From Gyrodactylus bullatarudis (Eukaryota; Platyhelminthes; Monogenea; Gyrodactylidea; Gyrodactylidae), in contig SSNU01000067.1 of NCBI GenBank assembly GCA_012064415.1, positions 305,543 through 369,542 of the forward strand: 64,000 bases of DNA, written 5' to 3'. A program made the position numbers and the translations under genes. Shown here piece after piece: positions 12,901 to 24,200 of this stretch. The number at the start of each line of letters is the position of its first letter. Position 1 is the stretch's first letter. Below the pieces are notes generated by a model. The model did not search any database. It was not told the origin of the DNA and saw only the letters and a program-made list of their open reading frames with translations.

Positions 12901-15900
12901 ATACAATACTCAATATTTTTCTCTGGAAAGTCAGGAAAAAATTTATTTTTCGAGCTCCATAATGGAATCAGCCAATAAGTTGTGGAAATTAAAAAAAATT
13001 CTGAAAAAAATTCAATCTGACCAAAATTAGGTAATTTTTTGAATTTGGAAATTGAACCAAATTTCCACTTTTGAGCTCAAAATTTTTATCGATTTCAAAG
13101 ATTTGAAGTAGTTGAATGAAGATATTCGAGATCAGAATTAAACAAGGAATTAGATCTGGCCTGTGAAGGTAGAGAGGAACCTACTGTTTCCAAGAAAAAG
13201 TTACACTTTTAAATTTTGGATCATTCCCCTTCGTTATAATCAATTGATTCTAATTTTTTTATTTCCCACAATAATGATGAATTTCTGTAGCCGAATTCGA
13301 ATTCTTCTAGCTGATCTCCAATATCTGACAATAACTACTTCAAATCTTCGAAATCGATAAAAAATTTGAGCCCAAAAGTGGAAATTTGGTTCATTTTCGA
13401 AATTCGAAAAAGGCCTAATTTTGGTCAGATTGAATTTTTTTTTAATTTCCACAACTTGTTGGCTGATTTTATTATGGAACTCGAAAAATAAATTTTTTCC
13501 TAACTTTCCCGTGAAAAATATCGAGTTTTTAAAAAAATAATTCAATTCTCATCCTCATGTTAACTAGGTTTATTTGAGAAAAGGGTAATCCATTCATGGG
13601 GGTTAACTTTAGGAAGGAAAGAAATTTGGAAAAAATCTATTTTTAACTAATCTGATTTCAAAAGTTGACTCTAATGAACACGATTTGACAAGAACATTCT
13701 CAAAAATGCTAAATTGTGTGCTAAGAATTGCTAGTTAAAAACGTGATTCTGGGAAAGAGACAGGGAAAGAGATGAATTTAATCCAATTTTTTCATTGAAA
13801 GATTCGTTTCAGAATAAATCTACCATAGAGTAAATGAAAATTAGAATCTTTCTGTTTCCATATAAATTTTTTTGTCAAAGACTTAACTAAGAGAAATTCC
13901 ATCTTCAAGAATATTCGCAACAGTTCATCAAGAGATGATGTTCGTATTTATTAAGTGAAATTTCAGTCTTTCTACCAAATTAATAAATTTTTCTTCAATT
14001 CAATTCATGAGTACCACTCCATAAAATGTGTACACGTAAATGTACCGCTGAAATAAAAAAATAAATTACATTTCCGTGTTAATAATGAATCCGGGAGAGA
14101 ATTTTTTCTTATACTCTAATTATTATTTTTGAATTTAAACAAATTTACAATGACCTTAGAAGATGGTCCGTTTATTTTTCAACTAATTAATTTGATTAAA
14201 AATGATTTATACAAAAGAAATCCTACTTTTTTCATGAAGAAATCGAATTTGAAACTTTTGAATTATAAATCTCAAGGCCCCTTTTACCAAATGAAAAAAA
14301 GAAATTATGCTAATTATCGGTTTCTTTGTTATATAATTTACTTTTGATCATTCTTCTTACTTTGAAATCAACAAAATATACACCTTTAAGATCAAAAAAT
14401 GGAAATTTTTCAAATCAAGACCATTAAATTCAAAAGAGAATTATATATCAAATGGTGCATCAAAAAAACTCATCTGCTTGTATCTTTTGCTAGACGAGTA
14501 AAATTTTTACAACATTACTGAGTGGATGCTTATTATGTGATTGCTGAAGAGGACTCTAATTTCACTAGAAAAAGGTTGTCACCATTCTCAAATAATTTCC
14601 ATTACGTTCCTTTCTAATGGAGAGTCTCAATTCTGGTCTTTTCAATTGTATATTAGACCATTCACTGCTGATCTATGTTTTTATTGAAATTTTATTATGA
14701 TGATTTTAAAATTAAATTTTTAAAACAAAACAGTTGAATGTATCATAAAAATTTGAGTGTATACTATTTGGTTTCCTATTCAAAAGTTTTTTTGATATTA
14801 TTGAATATAAAGTAAAGTATGATAAAATTATATTCTTTGATACTTATTAAACTTAAAATAATCACATACTAAGCATAGAATGTTGTCCCATGTGGATTTA
14901 CTTTTATGTTGTCGATTATATAAAAAAAGATGAGAAGGAAAAAAAGAATAATAATCTTTTATCCTAGAATATTTATTCTACCATGTTTTGAGTTTTACCA
15001 GAAGAAATAATACTTTAATAAGTGTATGGGAATTCTTTACAAGAAAAAAAGTAAATATTTGAACAATTATACATAAAATATTTATCGAAAGATTTAAATT
15101 TTTATTATTATCAGTACATGCTTTATCGAAAACAAAAAGAATATTTTTTATACTTTTCAGAAGAATTCTAACCTCTGTTGAAATTTTAAATTTTTTCTTA
15201 AGAAAGAACTCAACAGATCACCAACTAAGGAAAAGTTCCCCATGAGTTCAGAACCGAATAATAGATATTTTTCAAAACTCGAGTTCGGAACAAATTTTTA
15301 ATTTATTCCAGACAATATTCACATAGGATCAATTTAATGATGAACTGACTATTAAAAATATATGTTACCGTTAATCTTGTTACTCTTGATAGTCTTAAGA
15401 CTACCTGATAGTCTTAACAGGATTAACTGGAATCTTTGATAGTCTTAAGACTATCAGGTATTCTTTGAATAGTTTGATAAACTTGTTACCAGGTTTCAAG
15501 ATTGACAAGATATTCAGCTATAAAATATAGTTTGTTGATCTTGATTCTCGGTAATAAGATTGGCTGACTGAAATAAATTTGAATTAAATAAGGCTTAATT
15601 AAGGCTATGAAGATTTTTCATCAAAAAATCCAATTGTGTAGGGTCTGAAATTGAGACTTCTTATACAGTGCAATGCTAAACTCATGCATTCCAGAGAATA
15701 AGACGTATCAAGTGTTGAAATTCAGATAGTCTTAAGACTATCAAGAGTAACAAGATTAACGGTAACATATACATCGATTCAGAGTATAGTAATTTCTTTT
15801 TCAATTATAAGTAAGAATAACTAACTGTATCAGAGAAGTAAAGAATTTATAGAATTAACAGAGAAATGTTTGATCAAATTATAATTTGACATCTCATGAA

Positions 15901-18900
15901 TATTTGACAAATCATAAAGGAGAATTAATGTGAGTACAAAGCATACTAACTCAGTTATAAACTAAAGAATCAGATATGCTTGTTTTTAATTTCTATTGCA
16001 CCAAGGAATATACACGGCCTCTTACAGAGTTTTTATTGATCAATTGGAATATTGAAAAACATTGAGTTTAGTGTGGCAATTTAAAAAATACTCTTTATTC
16101 GTGATCTAGATCAAAGAGTTCAAATCTTAACGAAAAAAACTTTGAATTCCAGTTTTTCAAAAAAAGTAGGAAAACTAGGCCATTCCAGAAATTAAAATTA
16201 TCCCAAATCAATTCTAACTATCGCAAGGTGTAGAGATCGGGCGTAACTTTTTAATTTATAAATCAATATCGTTGATTAATTCTAAATAAAAAAATGTTTC
16301 TTTATCTACGATTGTATAAGTTTTTCATGTTGTCATCTGGCTTTTATTGGTCTATTTGAAGAAAAAGAAAAAAGAAGTTTACTTTTTCTTTAAAAATATA
16401 ATATAATAGTTCCAGTGATTGTTATAATAATCAGAATTATTAAAGTAATAACTTATAGTCAATCTATGCCGAGCAGCTCCCATAAGGACTTTCTATGATG
16501 GTGCGTAATATGTAAAATCTATTTTTTTAAAGATACTTTTAGGTTTAATATTTTGGCACAAATATGGGTCATGGCTATGAAAGGGTTATGTGAAAAATTC
16601 ATCAGTAGCAGATTAGATCTCGGCCTGCTACTAGGAAAATTCAAGTGTTAGCTCTATACTTTACTTAAGGTACAGTGAGCTTTTTTTCCAGACAGAGCTT
16701 ATCTTGTCGTTGGAGTAAATAAAAGAATGAACCAACTTGGTTTCTCTATATCATATGCATCGCTGACTTCCGATTCATCTCTCAAGATTCGCCAGCTGAG
16801 GTGTTTTCTCAAAAAACTTTTCTGTTCGCAATCGTTTATTCATCTTTGCAGCCATCAACATAATTGTGATCACCTTCTTTCATACATTTGGAACATAGCA
16901 CAAGATTTTTCTGACTGGGGAATTATTCCAATTTAGGATAAGAAACTGTCCCTATCTGATTAGGCAAGATAAATAAGCTCACTGTTCCTCAGGAGAATTT
17001 ACTATTCTTTGCTATAAATTTTGATTTCAGAGTAGCATAACACGAAAACTAGTTAATCCCTACTTTGAAGAAAGAAAGGAATAAAAACAAGGCTAGATTT
17101 CAGAAAGATTCTACCCTGCCTGAACAAGTCTGGACATTTTTAAACCTCTAGTGTTTAACAGTCTTGATGTAAATATATTTTTCTGTTACATTTGAAGAAA
17201 TAAAATAATCGACTTGGAGTAAAAAATGTGAATTTCTCAGGGAAATCAATATTCTTCTATTTTATTTTTGAAAAGAAAAGGAAAACACACTCTTCTTGGA
17301 TTAGGCATATCGTATTGATTTTCCCGATCAGGAATTATCCATAAACAAATATGATTACTAATGAGTATGAATTTTATTCTAAAAGGAATGCAGCATTTAT
17401 AATCAAGAATTGATTGAGTAAATTCACAGTGCCGCACAAACTGTGGTCACATGTTTTAACACTATCGAAACATTATTTAGATACAGATTTCAGGAATTTA
17501 AATTTGGCCATTTAGAACTGGGATTACTCAATAATCTCAACATGGTTTTTATCGGATTAAATCTATACTTTATAGAGTAGCTATTGATTTACTGATCAAG
17601 AATTATATATCCATGGTTATTAATTAATACATACATGTTTTATGAATGAATTAATAAGCAATTTGTTTACTGTGTATCACGGATAGGATACACGTTCCAA
17701 CTCAAGGGGCAATACTTTTCTTGCTCAATTTTATTGACATTTTTTTATAATCAAAGAATACTTATTAAGTATTGGGGAATTTAATTTCGCAACATTTTAT
17801 GGACATTTCAGAAATAATTAATGACTCATTTTTTGAGAACATCAACTTATTTAATGATCCAAATAGTCCAAGGGGTTAAGCCTAATGAACAGCACTGGTA
17901 AAAGTTAAATTAGGAATTTCAACCAACTAAGAAAATCAAGAAAGCTAGTTTTTATGGAAAAATAGAGTTTTTGTAAAATGTAAAACAGCTTATTTTTAAT
18001 AACATTTAACTTATCTCGAGTTATAATACAGTAAAATCTTATTAATAATGAATAACGATTTATTTATTTTCCATCTTTGTTCTTTAAATGAGATCTGGCC
18101 TAGATCATAAATCTAAGATGATAATAATAATAGATCTTGAATTACTCTTTTGAATTATTCATTAGCTTAAAACGTAGCAATTATTTTATCTGAGTGAAAT
18201 TGAACGGAAATTTCAATTAATGAATAAAAATATTCGGTTAAAATTCTCTTAACTATTAGCAATCCTACTAATACTATAGTCTATATTAATTTACCTTTAA
18301 CAAAAAATTCGAAATCAACATAAACTCTCGACTTCAATTAGAAATACGCAAAATTTCCTCAACGAATTAAATCAACATGTGAATACTTCAATGCTTTTGT
18401 CCCAGATAATCATAACTTATTCAGAGACAATTTTTCATAATCAGATCAAATAAAAATTTCTAATCCAAAATTAGAGTAGAGACTACAATTTAAAGTAGAA
18501 ATGGAAATAATAGATCTATGGTAAGACACTTGTTCAATTAATTTAATTGACATGAATGATTAATGAGCAGATCATTACTCCCACATGAATCCTAGCAACA
18601 ATAATTGATGAATTTGTCATTTTCCTATACTAAAAATTCTTAACGATAATTTATTTTTTTTAAACTGAATAGACATGTTTAAAATTTAATGAAGTTATCG
18701 AGTACAGAAAATTAGACTCACCGTTCTTGGCCAGCAGTATCCCAGAGTTGGATTTGTAAAGTATTTGGCTGGCTTAGAATACTCTCTTTATCGTCTGATT
18801 CTTTCGGGTAAACTATTCTTTTCTGTCGAAAATCTACACCAACAGTTGTAATAAATTTTCTATTGAAACCATTGTCAGTATATCTATATAAAAGACTAGT

Positions 18901-18981
18901 TTTTCCAACATTTGAGTCTCCTAGGGTGAGCAATTTGATGAGAAAGTCAAAATCTGAATTATTTTCAACACTTTGTTCCAT
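981..18981 (-). CDS. Rab27: Rab27-type small GTPase, three coding exons
   Basis: Coding exons on the minus strand are 18981-18722, 2996-2748 and 1251-981, with GT-AG junctions in phases 2 and 2. They total 780 nt, 259 residues plus TAA. The G1 motif GDSNVGKT is near residue 20. The switch II motif WDTAGQER is interrupted by intron 1 inside its last codon. NKLD (G4) and ASAK (G5) follow. FRDAMGF right after switch II is typical of Rab27 rather than Rab3 or Rab8. The protein ends in CNC, a substrate for double geranylgeranylation, so it should sit on membranes. Rab27 is known to recruit effectors that dock secretory or lysosome-related vesicles. The tail between ASAK and the cysteines is longer than usual and serine-rich. 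The start Met was chosen because it gives the normal short lead before G1. Intron 1 is 15.7 kb and intron 2 is 1.5 kb. The family call is strong; the exact paralogue needs a tree. Confidence 0.93.
1465..1545 (-). repeat. Penelope-like 3' UTR remnant
   Basis: The segment with GATAGAAATAGTTGAAGTT, AATAGCAACAATGGGGAGA and AGTAAAAAAGCTTG matches 31095-31215 in the same genomic orientation, so it belongs to a minus-strand copy. It is diverged and contains no ORF. It lies in Rab27 intron 2. Confidence 0.6.
2208..2645. mobile_element. TA-target MITE, GATATGAAGTTGGG family, copy 1
   Basis: The ends read TAAAGTTGGTTGATATGAAG and the complement, with TA at 2208-2209 and 2644-2645. Arms of about 200 bp are diverged. 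The internal GATTTTGGCGCCAAAT motif is shared with the 34.4 kb copy. It lies in Rab27 intron 2, and the short ORFs inside are artefacts. Confidence 0.85.
5621..5792. mobile_element. Short near-perfect palindromic MITE
   Basis: 67-bp arms (5621-5687 and 5726-5792) are almost exact inverted copies around a 38-bp centre. The right end is CTG then TA; the left TA has mutated to CA. CAG ends with TA suggest the mariner group. It is in Rab27 intron 1. Confidence 0.85.
8490..8930. repeat. Diverged dispersed repeat, copy at 8.5 kb
   Basis: GTAAAAATGGTCGAAAAATA and AATAACGTTTGATTCCTCTC occur in the same order at 26270-26640. The outer CCAATTCAAAAGACACA appears inverted at the far end of the other copy, suggesting terminal inverted repeats. 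Confidence 0.6.
9053..9093 (+). repeat. Solo terminal repeat of the TATATGTTACCG element
   Basis: About 41 bp identical to the outer end of the 15359-15771 element, with no partner end nearby. It is a remnant or a truncated insertion. Confidence 0.8.
9442..9590 (+). repeat. TTAACCCTTCGTGTCCCA repeat, copy 1
   Basis: ACCCTTCGTGTCCCA and later AAATTGACATTTTTGGCTCT blocks recur at 30170-30290 with divergence. Low complexity limits confidence. Confidence 0.35.
9610..10195. mobile_element. Second copy of the 12.9 kb fold-back family
   Basis: Shares arms and the central GGATCATTCCCCTTCG with 12904-13535 in the same order. Its outer left end (GACATGAAGATGAGAATTC) also matches the right flank of the other copy. 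It is in Rab27 intron 1. Confidence 0.7.
12904..13535. mobile_element. Fold-back element, TTTTTCTCTGGAAAGTCAGG family
   Basis: Arms at about 12904-13114 and 13323-13535 are diverged inverted copies (for example CAAATTTCCACTTTTGAGC). The centre holds GGATCATTCCCCTTCG. Old and without coding capacity. It lies in Rab27 intron 1. Confidence 0.75.
15359..15771. mobile_element. Fold-back element with TATATGTTACCG ends
   Basis: 46-bp inverted ends, ATATGTTACCGTTAATCTTG onward, lie at 15359-15404 and 15726-15771. Internal copies of the palindrome GATAGTCTTAAGACTATC are frequent. No ORF. It is in Rab27 intron 1. Confidence 0.8.
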
Positions 18982-19226
18982 ATCTATAAAAAATCATGTT
19001 CTGATCATTTGATTTTGAAAAGATTAAAATTGAAATATCACCACAACATAAATAAAAACTTCATCTTCAGAGTCTTGTGTTTGACTGAAATGTTGTAAAA
19101 ATTTCAAGGTTAGGCAGATTTTCCGTCGAGTTTAAAATCTGAAAATCTATCAAACTCGATTTTACTCCTAATATTAACATAAATGTATATAAGATCAATT
19201 TAATTTTACCGAATTAAACATTAAAG
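18982..19226. promoter_or_regulatory. Probable shared promoter and 5' UTRs of Rab27 and talin
   Basis: Only 245 bp separate the Rab27 start codon (minus strand) from the proposed talin start codon (plus strand). Both 5' UTRs and any core promoters must lie here, or further upstream if non-coding first exons exist. I see no convincing TATA box or initiator above the AT-rich background. Confidence 0.45.
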
Positions 19227-21234
19227 ATGCCTTGGAACTTTCCCCCAACGTAAATATTGGTTTTATAATAATTTCAGAAATGTTCATGATGAGGATACTC
19301 ATACACTAAGTCTTCGAATCAGTATACCTCATTTGCAAATAGTCAAGACAATGATTTTTGATAATCAAATGCTTATAAGTGACGCTTGTGATAAAATTCG
19401 TATGAACATAAGGGAAATTGATACCTCAAATGTTAATCGTTAGTGTTTTACGGAATTATTTTACATGTTTCTTATAGATAGTGAATTTGGAATACTTCTT
19501 CCTAATGAAGATCTCAAAAAAGGAATTTGGCTCACACCATCGAGAAACTTTGAGCATTACCTCTTAAAAAGTGGAGTGAGTTGCTTTTCTGATTTTTGAT
19601 TAAATGTAATCATGACTGCACTAGTATAGGATAGCTAAATTTCAACGTTTTATTCTGATTTCTTTTTAGTAATATTTCCTCCTCTAGACCATATGATTAT
19701 TCAATAAATATAAGATTAAAAGGATCACATCAATATATGATCTCAGGACTAAAATTCTTGTTATAAACTCCTCAACAATTCTATTTAGTTTATCTGAAAA
19801 ATAATGATCAAATTTTCTTTTGTGTAGGATACAATTGAATTTTGTAATAAAATGCGAATGTTGTACATAAGAACTTTGGATGATACGAGAAAAACACTAA
19901 AGATTGAAGATAGCATGACAGTTGGAGATATCATGATATTGATCTGCGCCAAAATGGGAATACAAAATCATGAAGAATACGGTCTCATCAACGAAGAGAC
20001 TTCTATTCGTACAAATGGTGGGTTTAAAGATGTCTCCCAGCAAAATCAACGTGATCGAAGCCAATCCAAGCGAAGTTCATCCATTGGTCCTCGTAGTCGA
20101 GTCTCGAATCTCTTGAGGGATCATGAAAATGAGAAAGCTGAGAAACTAAAGAAAAAATTACATACCGATGATGATTGTGAGTCAGAAATTTAAGAAAAAA
20201 AATTTGTCCATAAATAAAAATACACAAAAAATCCTTAATAAAAGTGTAGGATAGAAAAATGAAATGAACATTCTTTTTCTACTAAGATTGGTTTTGATCT
20301 GGGTTACCGAAGTCAACTATGAAATTAGCGACTTAATATATAAATTTTAATCGAAATTGGAAAAATCTTGAATCAATCCATGTTTAATTCTTACTTTTGG
20401 CATAATTGATGTACCGCAGTGATTACTGAGGTCGAAATGAGACCTTTTGTAAAATAACTTGTATCGTGTTCTTTTATAGTTTACAAGAAGTATTTGGTCA
20501 ACAGATCAACTTGTTAGAAGTTTCCTAGAAATTCTCAAAACTTTTTAATCAAATTATTCTTAAAAATCGACAGTTGCTACAAAAATTTCATCTAGAGACT
20601 ATTGAAGATAAATGAGTTTCAGAATAAGTTATTGTCTCAGTACAATAAATAAAAGTAATTGTTGAGGTGATTTTTGTGTAAAAAATCATGGGATTAATTT
20701 CTGAAAGATTATTTTTTTTCATTTTTGGAATTATCCATTCTTACAAGAGACAACTGATATCGAACAGATCTCTGAAGAACTCTTGGACTCAATATTAACC
20801 CTTTCAGGACCAGGGGTGGGGCATTTACACTAAAATTAATATCCTAGATTACATAATCAGTGCGAAAGGGTCAAGATCATTGAATTCAAGATTAAGAAGG
20901 AATCCATTTTTCAGCTAAAATCTATTCCCAAAGATGTCTTTAATCTTGCTTTGTTCATGTTAGTGCACTGGCTGAATCCATCACAGACATTACGCCAGCA
21001 GGGTATTGATGAAAAGAATGTACTTCTTCTACGCAGGAGATATTTCTATTCTGATATCAATGTCGATTCTCATGATCCAATACAACTGAATCTCCTCTAT
21101 GTCCAGCTGAAAGAGGCCATTTTAAATGGTACACATCCTGTCACTGAAAAGGAGGCTATCGAATTGGCCGGCATTCAGGCCCAAGTTCAAATTGGAAATG
21201 CATTTCAAGATAAAACTCACAACTCAAACTATAA
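19227..21234 (+). CDS. Talin head, F0 and F1 subdomains (exons 1-5)
   Basis: Exons 1-5 encode residues 1-300. Exon 2 carries LSLRISI, the F0 start strand, about 18 residues after the proposed Met. Exon 3 ends F0. Exon 4 opens F1 with a ubiquitin-like LYIRTLDDTRKTLKI. It then has a basic, Ser/Gln/Arg-rich insert (QNQRDRSQSKRSSS) matching the known disordered F1 loop. Exon 5 holds the conserved TLRQQGID and LLLRRRYFYSD stretches and the entry to F2. The start codon at 19227 is the only in-frame Met found after splicing a 28-bp intron (19250-19277). It adds a leader not seen in other talins, so a missed upstream exon is possible. Confidence 0.85.
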
Positions 21235-24200
21235 GTGAGTCCTTAAAGAATCCTGATTTTGAGAAAAAAATATTTTAAACGTTTTTAAAAAAGACTTGCA
21301 TGGGTATTCAAATTGCTACATTTTTATTTTAGTTTTTTAGAAAGCAAAAACTTTTACTGTTTTCTTCAAAGGTAATCAAAATTTAATTCAATCAAGAATG
21401 TTAAAATTTGAGGAGAAAAAGACTGAAAATTTAAATTGAGTGTCAATTAAAGAATAATCAGTTGTATTTTTCATTGAATTTTGAACAAGATACGGATGAT
21501 GGATAAATATCTAATTTTAATAAATAAAAGTATAGATTTGTGTTTGGTTAGAGGGCTATTTGGTTAGCATTTCCCCAAAATATTAATCAATGATGAAATT
21601 TCATGAATTTCACAAAAATAAGATTTTTCTATCAAAAGGGATCAAGATTTGTTTTTGTTTTCTTAATTAAGAAAATCGAATATGGTCAGTTATGTTTTGT
21701 AAAATCTACCATAATGCTGGGAATTTAAATTATGTTGAACTCTATTTTTAGCCAGTGAATAAAAATCATGGATCTAAATTTCCCTGTTAAATAATCTTTA
21801 CAAATTTTTCATGGTCATAATCAATCTCATTGACCAAGTAAAATTTCAAGAGGTGATTCAGAATATTCGACTAAAAAATTGACTATCTTTTCGCTTCGAA
21901 ATTAAGGAGCAGAAGCGAATTATATGTTTGAAAATATTGAGATTTTGAATAGAAACATCGCAAGAAGATTTGAGTGCTCTCCCGCAACATTTACAAGAAT
22001 TTTTAAAAACAAAACTTGAAATAGAAATTTTAGATCTTCAAATAAAAAGTTACGCACATTTTAGTTCGTTTTCAACATCAATGAAAAATTGTTTTTTTAC
22101 CTATGCAGGGAAAGATAAAATGGTCGAAAAATTATTAAAATACCAAGAATTTTATGATGTATCAAATTTTATTGATTTGAAAAATTTATCATGTAAATTA
22201 GTTCTAAAATTGACGAACATATTAATTCGACCACTATAAGCTTCACATCCCTTTAATCAGATTTCATTGCTCATTGAACATAATAAAAATACCAAAATAG
22301 CCTTTTGATCGCCCCACTTATAAGGATAGTTTTTTGTTATTTCTAAAAGTAGAAATTTAGCGAATTGATAGTGTTAAGGTTAGCGAAAAAGATAATAATG
22401 AAATTCATCTTTTTGAAGAAGGTCTAAAATCCAAAAAGATTTCTGATCAGAGGTTTTTGTTCAAAATGAAAACTGGATCATGTGATAGGCAAAGTTGGAT
22501 TGTTTCTTTTAGTTTCTTTCGAAAATAAAATCAATAAGGAATCCGACGAAATTCTAATAAATAAAGAAGTAAATCATATCTTGATAACTGTCCATGTAAG
22601 TGATAAAATTAGTCTAAAAACTAATATTTACCAATTTTTGATTACAAAAAGATAAAAATTATCGTTTGAGTACAAGCCTTCAAGGGACGAAAACCTTCAT
22701 TCCATAGTCAAGGTATGATGCGATGCGATTGTACAGCAATCAAAAAGAATGTAGTAAGATTATTTTAGTTTGTAAATTTTATAATCACTCAAAGTTACAG
22801 TCAATAACCAAGAGAGAAACAAGAATAGTGGAATGACAAATCAGACGTAGCTTCTCAAAAATAGTGGAATGATATGGTGTATTCGAAGGTATATAAGGCA
22901 ATTTCATACCCTCACACACATCCATGTGTTTGACTCAGAATCTTAACATTGAAGTATAGGGAGGGTAATTATGATTAAGTCGTATGCAATGAAACCAGTA
23001 ATTAGCAATTGAAGTTAATTTTTTAACATTACACAACAGAAAACAAGAGAGTTTACATGTTTTTCAAGGTTTATGATATGAGTCATATCTTATTTTTCAT
23101 TATTTTGTGTAAAATTGATAGAGTACTTTTTTTCCATCTTGGATCAACTGGTCAGGATGAAAAAATTTTCTTCTTGATCTGATCTAATTTCGAAGAGAAA
23201 TTTTGTGTTGTCACTCTAAAACAAAAATTATATTTGTGTAAAATCTATTCTGGAAAAATTTCTCCCCTTCGATTTAACGTTAATTTTTGTTGCAAACGAA
23301 TAAAGGATATCTTGAAAGCAGCAACAGATGAAAATCAATTTTGGAAGAAAAAATTATTTTTGATCAGGATCGGATCTCAAAACGTTGATCACAAACGGGG
23401 TTTCTTTAGTTTTCTCAGAGAGTTTAATCAACGAAATAAAAATCGACCCTTACTCATGTCATCGACCGAGAAAATTAGATCAGATCAAGAAGAAAATTTT
23501 TTCATCCTGACCAGTTGATCCAAGATGGAAAAAAAGTACTCTATCAATTTTACACAAAATAATGAAAAATAAGATATGACTCATATCATAAACCTTGAAA
23601 AACATGTAAACTCTCTTGTTTTCTGTTGTGTAATGTTAAAAAATTAACTTCAATTGCTAATTACTGGTTTCATTGCATACGACTTAATCATAATTACCCT
23701 CCCTATACTTCAATGTTAAGATTCTGAGTCAAACACATGGATGTGTGTGAGGGTATGAAATTGCCTTATATACCTTCGAATACACCATATCATTCCACTA
23801 TTTTTGAGAAGCTACGTCTGATTTGTCATTCCACTATTCTTGTTTCTCTCTTGGTTATTGACTGTAGTTAAAATTTGAGGGATAAATAATAATAAGTAAT
23901 GGGGGTCTCATAAGAAATGGTCATTGTGTACTCTTTCAAAAAAAATAATTTTCAAGCTTACAGGAATATATAAAACTTTGGTTCTAATTAATCGAGCGAT
24001 AATTTTTCCTTAAAAGATCCATGTGAGTGTATTTAGTTATTTTCCCTTTTGTTTGGCTGTTTAACAATTGAAATAAATTAATTTGGTTATTTTTCTTGAT
24101 AAATATTATAATCTCCATCATATTTCACGGCATTGTAAATTGCCTAGAAGAACTCTTTCTCTATATTTGAGAAAATCGGTTCCTTGAAAAATCCTGGTGG

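Larger units (their letters stand above)
2997..18721 (-). other. Rab27 intron 1, 15.7 kb
   Basis: Donor GTGAGT (complement of 18716-18721), acceptor AATTTTAG. Contains the elements at 5621, 8490, 9053, 9442, 9610, 12904 and 15359. No nested gene is supported. Stretches 2997-5600, 10200-12900, 13600-15350 and 15800-18700 show only AT-rich sequence to my reading. Confidence 0.8.

Noticed and set aside
13240..13545. 101-codon minus-strand ORF
   Set aside because: It lies in the right arm of a fold-back element.
23234..23518. 94-codon ORF in the centre of the long-armed MITE
   Set aside because: It runs into the inverted arm and has no transposase motif; likely chance.
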